From Konateibacter massiliensis (lineage in GTDB: Bacteria; Bacillota; Clostridia; Lachnospirales; Lachnospiraceae), in assembly GCF_900184995.1 (NCBI RefSeq), contig NZ_LT860099.1:1393931-1457930 (forward strand): a stretch of DNA of 64,000 nucleotides, given 5' to 3'. Below are positions 41,239 through 49,487 of this stretch, piece by piece. Below the pieces are notes generated by a model. That model was given only the letters and a program-made list of their open reading frames with translations, did no database searches and was not told the DNA's origin. The translations under genes and the position numbers were made by a program. Each line of letters starts with the position of its first letter. Positions within the stretch are counted from its first letter, which is position 1.

Positions 41239-42090
41239 ATGAATAAGATAAAAGCTGTAATTGTTGATGACTCTTCCTTTTCTATCGCATATATTCGAAG
41301 CATTCTGGAGGAAAACGGAATCACTGTTGTCGGTGAGGCCGATTCGCTTGAGACAGTTAGGAGTGTCGTGGCAGAGACAAAACCGGATCTGGTTACAATG
41401 GACATGACCTTACCGGGAACTGACGGCTTAGAATGTACCCGTGCTGTCCATGAGATTGACAGCAGTATCAGAGTTGTTGTGGTAAGCTCCATGATGGACG
41501 ATGAGATTGTGGAAGAAGCGAGGAAAAACAAGGTATCCGCTTATGTACAAAAGCCGGTTGACGCTGATGAGCTTATCACGGCAATTGATCGTATTATGGC
41601 AACGGACAGGCTCTTTGAGCTTTTAGATGCAGAATACGCCGCGGTATTTAAGGAAGGCCTTATGGATGGATTAAACCGCATGACCAAGACTCCCCTTACT
41701 TATAAGGAAGAATATTTCTCCAATAAAGAATATGAATCGAATGGTATGACAGTGATTGTCGGAATTATCGGAACATTCTCGGGAAGAATGCTTCTTGATT
41801 TTTCCAAAGAAACCGCTAATGCTCTGGCAGCTGCCCTCCTTAGGCGTGAGCCAAAGGATATGGATGAACTGCTCGCCGCTTTAGGTGAGTTTTCCAATAT
41901 CGTCTCCGGCAATGCTTGTTCAATATTAAACAGAAAAAACAAAGCATTGGGGCTTCGTGTGGCTCCTCCGTCCATTCTGCACGGAGACAGCCTGTATATC
42001 TCTACACCTAGCTTTAAGACAACAAGCGCGATTGCCAAGACAGCTTTCGGTGACATGTTACTTAATGTAGGATTTCAAAGGAGCGAATAA
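41239..42090 (+). CDS. CheY-CheX fusion protein
   Basis: This 283-residue protein joins a response-regulator receiver (1-120) to a CheX domain (about 135-283). The receiver is complete: D10-D11, phospho-Asp55 in VTMDMTLPGTDG, Ser83 and Lys105 (YVQKPVD). CheX proteins remove phosphate from CheY-P; the active motif E-xx-N is present (GEFSNIVSGNACSIL). A fusion could be self-limiting, with the receiver's phosphate removed by its own or its neighbour's CheX. It is followed after two bases by a second CheX, so the two are translationally coupled. Confidence 0.92.
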   Translation: MNKIKAVIVDDSSFSIAYIRSILEENGITVVGEADSLETVRSVVAETKPDLVTMDMTLPGTDGLECTRAVHEIDSSIRVVVVSSMMDDEIVEEARKNKVSAYVQKPVDADELITAIDRIMATDRLFELLDAEYAAVFKEGLMDGLNRMTKTPLTYKEEYFSNKEYESNGMTVIVGIIGTFSGRMLLDFSKETANALAAALLRREPKDMDELLAALGEFSNIVSGNACSILNRKNKALGLRVAPPSILHGDSLYISTPSFKTTSAIAKTAFGDMLLNVGFQRSE

Positions 42091-42092
42091 AA

Positions 42093-42554
42093 ATGGATAT
42101 CAGATATGTAAACCCTTTCGTTGAATCATTTACTTCGGTAATGCCCCAGCTTGGTTTCACAAGTATTGTAAAAGGAAATCTCAGTGCCAAAGGAAAAGAG
42201 TTGATAAGCTCAGGAGTTATTATTATTGTCGGAATTGTGGGCACAATTAAAGGAAATGTTGTCTACTCGATTGATATGGAAAGTGCAAAGAAAATTGCTT
42301 CCCAGATGATGATGGGAATGCCTGTTGAAAGCCTTGACGATATGGCAAAAAGTGCTTTGTCAGAGCTCACAAACATGCTGACCGCAAATGCAGCCACCTT
42401 CTTTTCTCAGTTGGATATTCCGATTGATATCTCCACACCGACACTGCTGCACGGTGAAAATGTAACGGTTGAGATGAGTTCCAACAAGGTGCTCTGTATT
42501 CAGTTGCTTGCTGACCAAATTCCGGTTGATATTAATATTTCTTTTGAGAAATAA
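42093..42554 (+). CDS. cheX: CheX-family phosphatase
   Basis: This 153-residue protein is a single-domain CheX, a CheY-P phosphatase that acts as a dimer in chemotaxis. The active-site pattern is SELTNMLTANAATFF near 88-102, with Glu and Asn three apart. It has the mid-domain IIIVGIVGTIKGNVVYSID and the C-terminal LLHGENVTVEMSSNKVLCIQ. AAAGGAG lies in the end of the CheY-CheX gene, eight to ten bases upstream. No other chemotaxis or flagellar genes are in the window; a remote or non-motility role is possible. Confidence 0.92.
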   Translation: MDIRYVNPFVESFTSVMPQLGFTSIVKGNLSAKGKELISSGVIIIVGIVGTIKGNVVYSIDMESAKKIASQMMMGMPVESLDDMAKSALSELTNMLTANAATFFSQLDIPIDISTPTLLHGENVTVEMSSNKVLCIQLLADQIPVDINISFEK

Positions 42555-42576
42555 GTATTTTCTTACATAGCATAAA

Positions 42577-42617
42577 GAATGTGCAAAACATATTCTTCGC
42601 GCTCGGCAAAGTGCGCA
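42577..42617 (+). repeat. GAATGTGC-hairpin intergenic repeat, copy D (partial)
   Basis: It starts with GAATGTGC-aaa-ACATATTC, a decayed form of the hairpin, then CGCGCTCGG and GTGCGCAGAAAA. The middle part of the repeat is missing. It is followed by the terminator at 42621. Confidence 0.55.
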
Positions 42618-42620
42618 GAA

Positions 42621-42663
42621 AAAACAGCCAAGTTCCTCATGAGTGAGTGACTTGGCTGTTTTC
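42621..42663 (+). terminator. Terminator of the cheX pair
   Basis: AAAACAGCCAAGT (42621-42633) pairs with ACTTGGCTGTTTT (42650-42662). The A and T runs make it bidirectional, also serving the convergent gene at 42677. Confidence 0.92.
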
Positions 42664-42676
42664 GTACGTATTTATA

Positions 42677-43717
42677 CTATTTTTCTGCTTTCAAAAGTTG
42701 AATCAAACCAATCATTCCTCCTACCGCCACCGCTGACATCAGATGACACATCAAAAAGGTTCTCTTCAATATCTGCTCCTTCGGAAGCGGAAGCAGATAG
42801 GAAAAGTCCGTCAGCTTCTCGCGCCATTCTTTTGCAGTCCGGCTCCAGAACTCAAAATCGGACCATCTCGTGGGTATAAATCGGTCTGGATAGTAGAAAT
42901 CAAACTGTCCGCTCCCCAAATACAAAACCAGTATAAGTACAAAAAGAACAATATACAGTCCGAATTGCAGCGGAATACTTCTTTTTCTGTACGCCTTTCT
43001 GCCGCAATACAGCAATAAATAAAGCCAGATTACAATACTCGGGAAAAGGATGGTATTATGAAGAAGCTTGGCATAAAAACTTCCCTCAATTATCGTTATA
43101 TAATCAAACGTTAACGCATAATTGCTGATAAAGCTTTTTGCAAGCTCCTCTCCCTGCTCCATATTTCCAAAAATCAACTCCAAATTTAGATATTTCGCAT
43201 CCTCCTGATAATCAGAGAGAAGTACCATCCGTTCCTTTGATTTCACAATGCCTCGTATCACATATTGCTTATCCTCGTAGGAAATCGTGTTTCCGACCAC
43301 ATTTTTATTCCGGAATAAGTCATACGCCGTCTTGTCATCTATGACACATCCATCCTTGTCATCCTGGTAGCAGAAATTTCCATATAACAGCTTTACTGGG
43401 CATATCTCTGCCATTGACCCGTATATCTCAATGATTCTTGTCTCTGCGCTTGTACCAAGCTTTTTATTTTCCAATGTAATTCTTGGTCCCCTATTCCACG
43501 CCGTTACCTGTATGGGGGTATGTGCATTGTCTATGCTCTGCGCCTCAACAACTGCTTCCTCCAAATCGCTTTGCTCTACTCCGTTTCCCTCCAAGCGAAC
43601 ACTGACCGTATCATAATTTTTTGCCGCAAAATTCTCCAAATAAACACTATAACCCCAGCTTGCAAAAATCAGTAACGTAAGGAGCACTATTTTTATTCTA
43701 TGTCTATTCACTCTCAT
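42677..43717 (-). CDS. MacB/FtsX-like permease without ATPase
   Basis: This 346-residue protein has the layout of FtsX/MacB permeases: one N-terminal span (HRIKIVLLTLLIFASWGYSV), an extracellular domain of about 200 residues resembling MacB_PCD (IDNAHTPIQVTAWNRGP, then RIIEIYGSMAEICPVKLLYG), and three C-terminal spans (SIVIWLYLLLYCG, FGLYIVLFVLILVLYLG, SAVAVGGMIGLIQLL). The start at 43717 overlaps the end of the upstream gene by 14 bases; the longer frame extends into that gene. No ABC ATPase gene is in this cluster, so it would depend on one elsewhere. It ends the operon. Confidence 0.75.
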   Translation of the reverse strand: MRVNRHRIKIVLLTLLIFASWGYSVYLENFAAKNYDTVSVRLEGNGVEQSDLEEAVVEAQSIDNAHTPIQVTAWNRGPRITLENKKLGTSAETRIIEIYGSMAEICPVKLLYGNFCYQDDKDGCVIDDKTAYDLFRNKNVVGNTISYEDKQYVIRGIVKSKERMVLLSDYQEDAKYLNLELIFGNMEQGEELAKSFISNYALTFDYITIIEGSFYAKLLHNTILFPSIVIWLYLLLYCGRKAYRKRSIPLQFGLYIVLFVLILVLYLGSGQFDFYYPDRFIPTRWSDFEFWSRTAKEWREKLTDFSYLLPLPKEQILKRTFLMCHLMSAVAVGGMIGLIQLLKAEK

Positions 43718-45353
43718 CAATACGCACCCTGTCTCCCACTGCAATCTCCTTGTTACTTCCGGCAATTACCTGTTCCTCATAGGAAAGTCCTCCTTCCACA
43801 GCTGCCGTGCTTTTGTCCTTCTCAAGAACGTTGACATCAATTCGAAAAGTAACCAGTTCATCTCCCAAAATACTTTCCTTGCTTTTTGTGACAAGCACAT
43901 AGGTCTGACTATAGCCATCCTCTCGCAGTGCAGCAATGGGGATGCAATAATCATATTGCACCGACTCCTTACCCCACTCAAAGGATGCACCGTTTCCGAT
44001 GCGATAGCTTCCCTCCGGCATCTGTACCGTACATGTAATCATTCCTTCCGTCTCCTCGGTTCCAATGGATGCAACCGATGCCTCCACCTTCTCTTTGCTG
44101 TCTCCTGCTTGTACCTGAATGGTATCTCCCACAGAAAGCTTTTTTGCCTCTTCCTTTTCCACACTAAATTCCAGCATTACTCCGTTTATCGCAAGGGAAA
44201 CCACCTCCGAGCCGCTCACTGTGCTTCCCGCCTTAACGTCCATGGATACGACAGTTCCTGCTGACGGTGCCGTGACAATTCCCTTGTTATCCAGAAGTGC
44301 TTTCAGCTCCTCCGTTTCTTTCTCCGCCAAATCAATGTCGAGTTGCAGACTATCCGAAGATAATTCCGCCGTTTGTTTTGCATTACTTTGGTTTGTCTGT
44401 GCTGACTCTATGGACACATCAGCCTGCTCCAAGGCTTTCTCTGCGGCTGAAAGTGCACTGTTTGCATCACTTAATCCTGCTGTATAATCATAGGAGCCGT
44501 CAGTGATGGTATCCCAAGTCTCCTTGGCATCTGCAAGGGCAAGCTTCGCATTCTCCACTGTTTCACTCCACTCACTTTTTACCTTGCTTAGATTTTCCTT
44601 TGCATCCTCTGCTGCCTTTTTCGCCTGCGCAAACTCCTCCTCGGTTACAGTCTCTGCCGTGCTGTCTGTCTGGGCTGCTGCCTTCTTTTTCTCTAGCTCT
44701 TTTAGTTCCGCCTTTTTGTCCTCCACTTCCTTCTTTGCCTCTGCAACAGCGCTCTCCTTATCCTCCTTCGCCTTTTCATAGGTATCTGACGCAGCGTTAT
44801 AGGCTTCCTCCGCCTGCTTATCAATTGCATTTTTCGCACTGTCTAAATCCTCTTTTGCCGATTGTAAGCCTTGCTCTGCATACTTTTTATCAAGCTGGGC
44901 ACTCTTTAATGCAGTTTCTGTATCATTGAGTGATAGTTTTTTCTGCTCCAGCCTGTTTTTCTCCAACACCGCATACTTTTCCTCATATTGCTTCTGTAAG
45001 TCCTCCATGTTATAGGAAAAAAGTGCATCTCCCTCCTGCACTGCGGCACCTTCCGCCGCATAAACCTGCTCAATCATAAGGCCTTGCCGCAGCTTCACAA
45101 TCGTCGTATCTTTCTCCTTAAGTATTCCGCTGCCGTTTATTTTGAAATTTAATTTTGCACTCTGCGCTCTCTCCACGCTAATCTTTGCTGTCATAACAGA
45201 GTCAGCGGCTCTTGATAAGAAGGAGAAACCAAACATGGCAATAAAAAACAACAAAAGAAGCTGTTTTGCCGTATTCCGCACTGTTTTTTCCTGTTTCTCA
45301 GGCTCCCTTTTCATTTCCTGTTTTATCACTTGCTTTAATTGATCCAGCTTCAT
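43704..45353 (-). CDS. HlyD/MacA-like membrane-fusion protein
   Basis: This 549-residue protein is an efflux-type membrane-fusion (RND/MacA-like adaptor) protein. After a short cytoplasmic start it has one span at about 33-50 (LLLLFFIAMFGFSFLS). Then come the first lipoyl/barrel part (ISVERAQSAKLNFKINGSGI), a very long coiled-coil hairpin (about 110-345) rich in Ala, Glu and Lys, the second lipoyl half (IVTAPSAGTVVSMDVKAGST) and a C-terminal barrel. In Gram-positives such adaptors work with MacB-like exporters, which fits the overlapping downstream gene. It follows two sugar-type permeases with a 14-bp gap. Confidence 0.87.
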   Translation of the reverse strand: MKLDQLKQVIKQEMKREPEKQEKTVRNTAKQLLLLFFIAMFGFSFLSRAADSVMTAKISVERAQSAKLNFKINGSGILKEKDTTIVKLRQGLMIEQVYAAEGAAVQEGDALFSYNMEDLQKQYEEKYAVLEKNRLEQKKLSLNDTETALKSAQLDKKYAEQGLQSAKEDLDSAKNAIDKQAEEAYNAASDTYEKAKEDKESAVAEAKKEVEDKKAELKELEKKKAAAQTDSTAETVTEEEFAQAKKAAEDAKENLSKVKSEWSETVENAKLALADAKETWDTITDGSYDYTAGLSDANSALSAAEKALEQADVSIESAQTNQSNAKQTAELSSDSLQLDIDLAEKETEELKALLDNKGIVTAPSAGTVVSMDVKAGSTVSGSEVVSLAINGVMLEFSVEKEEAKKLSVGDTIQVQAGDSKEKVEASVASIGTEETEGMITCTVQMPEGSYRIGNGASFEWGKESVQYDYCIPIAALREDGYSQTYVLVTKSKESILGDELVTFRIDVNVLEKDKSTAAVEGGLSYEEQVIAGSNKEIAVGDRVRIDESE

Positions 45354-45367
45354 TTTATTCCTCCATT

Positions 45368-46213
45368 TTATTGCTTAATTCCCGAAGCCACAATGCCTTC
45401 CTCCAGATACTGCTGCCCAAACAAGAAAATCAGACATGCCGGGGTCAGCATAATGACGGATGCGACAAAGGATACGGACAGCTCTGATACCGATATCTCC
45501 GGCAGATAAAGCGACAAGGGCCAGAGTGCCTTCGTCTTTAAAAAGGTCAGCGGCTGCTCCAGCGCATTCCAGTACTCAATGAATTCCAATGTGATGACGG
45601 AGACAATCCCCGCCGCAGCATTTGGCAGACCGATCTTAAAAAATATCGTTCCTTCCCCTGCACCGTCTATTCGTGCCGCTTCCACAAGCGCCATCGGAAT
45701 CGCCTCAAAAAATTTAACCAGAATAAAAACCGGAAAGGTGGCAAACACGTTCGGCAGTATAATCGCCAAATGACTGTCCAGCAGGCTTAAATAATCAAGC
45801 ACAAGATAGCTCGATACCATCGTCACCTGAAAGGGCATAATCATCAAAATAATATAAAGATAAAACAAAAACCGCTTTCCGCGAAATCGAAACCGTGCGA
45901 AGCTCCACGCCGCTGGGAGTGCAATCAAAAGCTGCCCTATGATGCTTGGCACCACCTGCTTCATTGAATTCCAGAACATAACGAAAAATCCGGGAGAATC
46001 AAAAAGAAGGCTGACATAAGGCTGCAAGGTCGGATATTGGGGCAAAATATGCCACACCGCCATACCGCCTCCGCTTGCAAGCACACCTCCAAAGCTTTCT
46101 AAAATCTCCTGCTTTCCAAAAAAAGAGCCAAATACAATCATGCCGAGCGGCAGCCATACCAAAAGCCCCATGAGACCCAAAACCAAAAGGGAGAGAACAC
46201 GTTTAATCCTCAT
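45368..46213 (-). CDS. Carbohydrate ABC permease, MalG type
   Basis: This 281-residue membrane protein is a MalG-like inner-membrane subunit of a CUT1-family importer, with six spans. The ATPase-contact EAA loop is EAARIDGAGEGTIFFKIGLP. The ATG at 46213 follows GAGGAAGGTGCAA; an upstream GTG is in the ribosome site. It overlaps the end of the MalF-like gene. No MsmK-type ATPase gene is adjacent; such ATPases are often shared and encoded elsewhere. The sugar or other ligand is not known. Confidence 0.93.
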   Translation of the reverse strand: MRIKRVLSLLVLGLMGLLVWLPLGMIVFGSFFGKQEILESFGGVLASGGGMAVWHILPQYPTLQPYVSLLFDSPGFFVMFWNSMKQVVPSIIGQLLIALPAAWSFARFRFRGKRFLFYLYIILMIMPFQVTMVSSYLVLDYLSLLDSHLAIILPNVFATFPVFILVKFFEAIPMALVEAARIDGAGEGTIFFKIGLPNAAAGIVSVITLEFIEYWNALEQPLTFLKTKALWPLSLYLPEISVSELSVSFVASVIMLTPACLIFLFGQQYLEEGIVASGIKQ

Positions 46214-47072
46214 TTGCACCTTCCTCTCTCCTCATCAGATGCCCCAGCACAACCACAAGAGAAGTGATGGCTGCCGCAAAAATAACGGCGGCGGCACACA
46301 TTTTATGTACCTCCAGATTCACAAACCAGTTGTTGAATAAGTGCTGTATCATATAAATGCTTTTATCGGGATAATTGCCCGCAATCAAATACGCTTCTCG
46401 AAAAACCTTAAAGGAGTTGACAAGCGAAAGCACACTAATTACAAAAGCAGTAGGAAGCAGCATCGGAAGAGTAATGTAGCAAAACTTTTGAACCCTTCCC
46501 GCACCGTCAAGCGCCGCCGCTTCGTATAAGGAACCTGGTATTGTACTAAGTCCCGCAAGCCACAGTATCATGTCATACCCAATATTTTTCCATAAATAAC
46601 TAAACACAAGCACATGAAACGCATACTTGGAATTCATCCACTCGGTTGGCACAACGTCAAAGAAAAGAAGAAAGGAATTGAGCAATCCGTTTTTGTGAAA
46701 GATAATTTTCCACAGCAGGACAACTGCTGCTACGGGTATTGCCATGGGCAGCAAAAAAGTCGTCTTAAAAAAGCTTCCATATCTCTTTTCTCCATAGACA
46801 AGAAGGGAGAGCATCAGGGAAAGTACCAGCAACAGCGGGATACACACCCCCGTAAAGCGCAATGTGTTTTTTGCCGCAAGCAAGAAGGCTTCATTTTGCA
46901 TTACGGTCAGATAGTTTTGTACTCCGACAAAGCTCTTTCCCATTGCATTTAAGACAGACCTTCTCACTGCATCGCAAAAAGGAATTAAAATAAATATCCC
47001 GACACCGAGGAGGCTCGGCATCAAAAATACATATGCCTTTGCCTCTTCTCGTCTAAACAGCTTTGATTTCAT
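46203..47072 (-). CDS. Carbohydrate ABC permease, MalF/UgpA type
   Basis: This 289-residue membrane protein is the MalF-like partner subunit, with six spans. The EAA loop YEAAALDGAGRVQKFCYITL is intact. The first span is VFLMPSLLGVGIFILIPFCD, typical of the group. GGAGTAAAGT precedes the ATG. It lies 11 bp after the solute-binding lipoprotein gene and overlaps the MalG-like gene, so the permeases are made together. Confidence 0.93.
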   Translation of the reverse strand: MKSKLFRREEAKAYVFLMPSLLGVGIFILIPFCDAVRRSVLNAMGKSFVGVQNYLTVMQNEAFLLAAKNTLRFTGVCIPLLLVLSLMLSLLVYGEKRYGSFFKTTFLLPMAIPVAAVVLLWKIIFHKNGLLNSFLLFFDVVPTEWMNSKYAFHVLVFSYLWKNIGYDMILWLAGLSTIPGSLYEAAALDGAGRVQKFCYITLPMLLPTAFVISVLSLVNSFKVFREAYLIAGNYPDKSIYMIQHLFNNWFVNLEVHKMCAAAVIFAAAITSLVVVLGHLMRREEGANED

Positions 47073-47083
47073 ACTTTACTCCG

Positions 47084-49375
47084 TTATTCCGCCAGATAGG
47101 TACTGATTCCCGATTGGATTTCATTTACCGTCTCTTCTATGGAGGATTCTCCTATATAATATTTTGCCGATAATTGTACGATTTTCTCAATTAGAACCTG
47201 ATCATATTCAATCGGTACCGCTAGTGTCAGTACCTTATTATATAGCCCGTTTCGGTACTCCTCTTGCGGCCACGTTGCTGACATTTGCTCCCCGCCTTCC
47301 AGTGAAAAGCCTACCATCAGGTTATCATTTTGTTCCTCAAACCATGTCTTTAACGAATTTTGGTTGAGCGGAAAGCCGTCGTAGAGATTTGCTGACTGTA
47401 CTTCTTCCGATAGAACCGCTGTTAAAAACTCTCCTGCAAGCTCCTTGTCCTGGCTGGCACTGTTAATTCCCATTATTCCCAGAGGAATATATGAATTATT
47501 TAATGTGCTGTATTCATAAGAGCCGTTCTTGATAACCTCAAACGGCATCATCATATCCATAATATTTTTTATCGTCTCGACGCCCAGCTTTGTTTTTTCC
47601 TTGGATAAATCCAGCTCTCCTTTCACCTCAAAGTATTCTAATATATTCGTGATATTCGTATAATCAATGCCGTTTACTTCCTCCAAATCCCCGGCTTCAG
47701 CACTATCATAAGACATTTTAACTATCTCCAAAAGGCTTTGCAGAGCTTCTTTATCTATTGTTTTAGCATCCGGTATAACATCTGCATAATAATAGTTTAA
47801 AAGCAACCTCACCATCGCGCCGGTATCAGGCAGTACCGATAGCACTTTTTCCCCGTTTGCACTGTCCATATACGCCTCTAAACTTTTGACGGAAGAAGCG
47901 ACACTTAGTGCCTCTTCTCTTCCATATAGAAGCGGTACAGAAAAACGGGTCGGAACGGCATACAGCTTTCCGTCTTCCATATAGGCATTTAGCATATCCT
48001 TTGACAGCTCACCGCTCTCTGTTTTCGGCGAAATCAAGAAACTGATATCCTCCAATACCCCTTTTTCTATGTAGGAGTCTTTTGGAAGTCCGTCCAACAG
48101 AATAATATCTGCACCTTTTCCCGCCAGCAGCTCGGTGTTTAGTGCCTTTACATAATCCTCCGCCGTTCCGCTTCCTGTGTCTGCCATCGCGACGTTGTAG
48201 GTAATTTTCACATCGGTATTTTCTCGCTGATAGGCTGCAATCGCCTGTCTGATTGTACTGTTTTCCGTCAGGGAATAAATCGTCAGCTCCTTATCCGGCA
48301 CGCTTGGCACGGTGCTGTCATAGGTGTATTTTAATATCTTCCCTCCACCCTCACTTGAGTCATATACATAAGAGTAAAAAACCGGTTTGCCGTTTTCTTC
48401 GCCGTTTTGCACAAGGCCGTTTAAGCTGATACTTGGCATACTCAGGGAGCAGAGTGCACCGTCCACGATATTTTCCCACAAGGTTCCGTCCGGACTTACC
48501 TTCGTAATGCCGTCTGTGTCGCCAATATAGATTGTGCCGTCCTCTGCAATATGGAACGTCATATTGCCGCTGTAATTATCAATTGCAATCTCTCTTTCCG
48601 TCTTCTCCGTCTCTGTGTTATATACAACAATTTTATCACCTGCCGTGCCGGCAAGAATAATGTTATTTCCCTCCACATCAAACGGTACGCTGTAACGGCT
48701 TGCTTTTGCATCAAAAAACCCGGCTACCTCGCCGATTTTTTCGCCGGAAACCGGGTCTAAAATCAAAACTCCATTAAAGGTTGCATCCGTTATCACAATG
48801 TTCCCGTTTTTTAACACCTTTGCATCCTCAAGAGTTGGATAAATGGTAAGTCCTTCTGTTTCATTTTCAATCTCCTGTAAGTAAGCTAAATTCAGTGCCT
48901 CACCGCTTTGTCTGTCATCGCTCGCCTTCAAAAATCCAGTGTAGGCGATATCACTTCCATAGGCGCTATAAAATGCGTATAACCCGCCATCTTCTCCGTA
49001 AAATACATGTATTGCATCCCTGCCGCCGTTCCATGAATCCTCCGTCTCAAGCCACGATGCCGCTTCCTTTGTAAAAGAGTCGTCCGTCTGCTGTGTATAG
49101 CTGTAATAGCTCTCTTCTTCTCTTGTATAAATAATCAGATTATCCTCTTCTCCCTTTAATACGGATATCATATTTTCACCTGTCACACCATCGGGCAAAG
49201 TAACAGCTTCCTCCATATATCTACCCATAGCAACCTGCTCATTTTTTGTCTCTTGATTGCCATCCTCGCCTGCGGCAGTACCGGAAGTCTCCTTAGACTT
49301 ACATCCGGCAAGGCTTGTTACGATTAGCAATGCTATCATCAGAATTATCCCTGAAAAATATTTTTTTGTTTTCAT
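47084..49375 (-). CDS. Lipoprotein: beta-propeller-like plus solute-binding fusion
   Basis: At 763 residues this protein is far longer than a normal solute-binding protein. A lipobox ends the signal peptide (TSLAGCKSK, Cys near 25). Residues about 40-350 contain repeated blade-like strands such as NGVLILDPVSGEKIGEVAG, IVVYNTETEKTEREIAID and IYIGDTDGITKVSPDGTLW, which resemble a propeller of the NHL/PQQ kind. Residues about 370-763 are a family 1 extracellular solute-binding protein (KELTIYSLTENSTIRQAIAA, then AGKGADIILLDGLPKDSYIE). GGAGG precedes the ATG. A possible reading is that the propeller half adds a second binding function to the transport receptor. Confidence 0.88.
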   Translation of the reverse strand: MKTKKYFSGIILMIALLIVTSLAGCKSKETSGTAAGEDGNQETKNEQVAMGRYMEEAVTLPDGVTGENMISVLKGEEDNLIIYTREEESYYSYTQQTDDSFTKEAASWLETEDSWNGGRDAIHVFYGEDGGLYAFYSAYGSDIAYTGFLKASDDRQSGEALNLAYLQEIENETEGLTIYPTLEDAKVLKNGNIVITDATFNGVLILDPVSGEKIGEVAGFFDAKASRYSVPFDVEGNNIILAGTAGDKIVVYNTETEKTEREIAIDNYSGNMTFHIAEDGTIYIGDTDGITKVSPDGTLWENIVDGALCSLSMPSISLNGLVQNGEENGKPVFYSYVYDSSEGGGKILKYTYDSTVPSVPDKELTIYSLTENSTIRQAIAAYQRENTDVKITYNVAMADTGSGTAEDYVKALNTELLAGKGADIILLDGLPKDSYIEKGVLEDISFLISPKTESGELSKDMLNAYMEDGKLYAVPTRFSVPLLYGREEALSVASSVKSLEAYMDSANGEKVLSVLPDTGAMVRLLLNYYYADVIPDAKTIDKEALQSLLEIVKMSYDSAEAGDLEEVNGIDYTNITNILEYFEVKGELDLSKEKTKLGVETIKNIMDMMMPFEVIKNGSYEYSTLNNSYIPLGIMGINSASQDKELAGEFLTAVLSEEVQSANLYDGFPLNQNSLKTWFEEQNDNLMVGFSLEGGEQMSATWPQEEYRNGLYNKVLTLAVPIEYDQVLIEKIVQLSAKYYIGESSIEETVNEIQSGISTYLAE

Positions 49376-49457
49376 GTTTCCTCCTTATTATCGGTATTCT
49401 AATTCTACCTACTTATCATAAAGGGCAGTTCTCTAAATAATCTCTAAGAATCAAAAA

Positions 49458-49483
49458 AATGCAGAAAATAAAAAATCTGCATT
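49458..49483 (-). terminator. Terminator between kinase and lipoprotein genes
   Basis: AATGCAGA (49458-49465) pairs with TCTGCATT (49476-49483). On the minus strand the stem is followed by TTTTTTTG. It separates the two-component genes from the transport operon. Confidence 0.8.
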
Positions 49484-49487
49484 CTTT

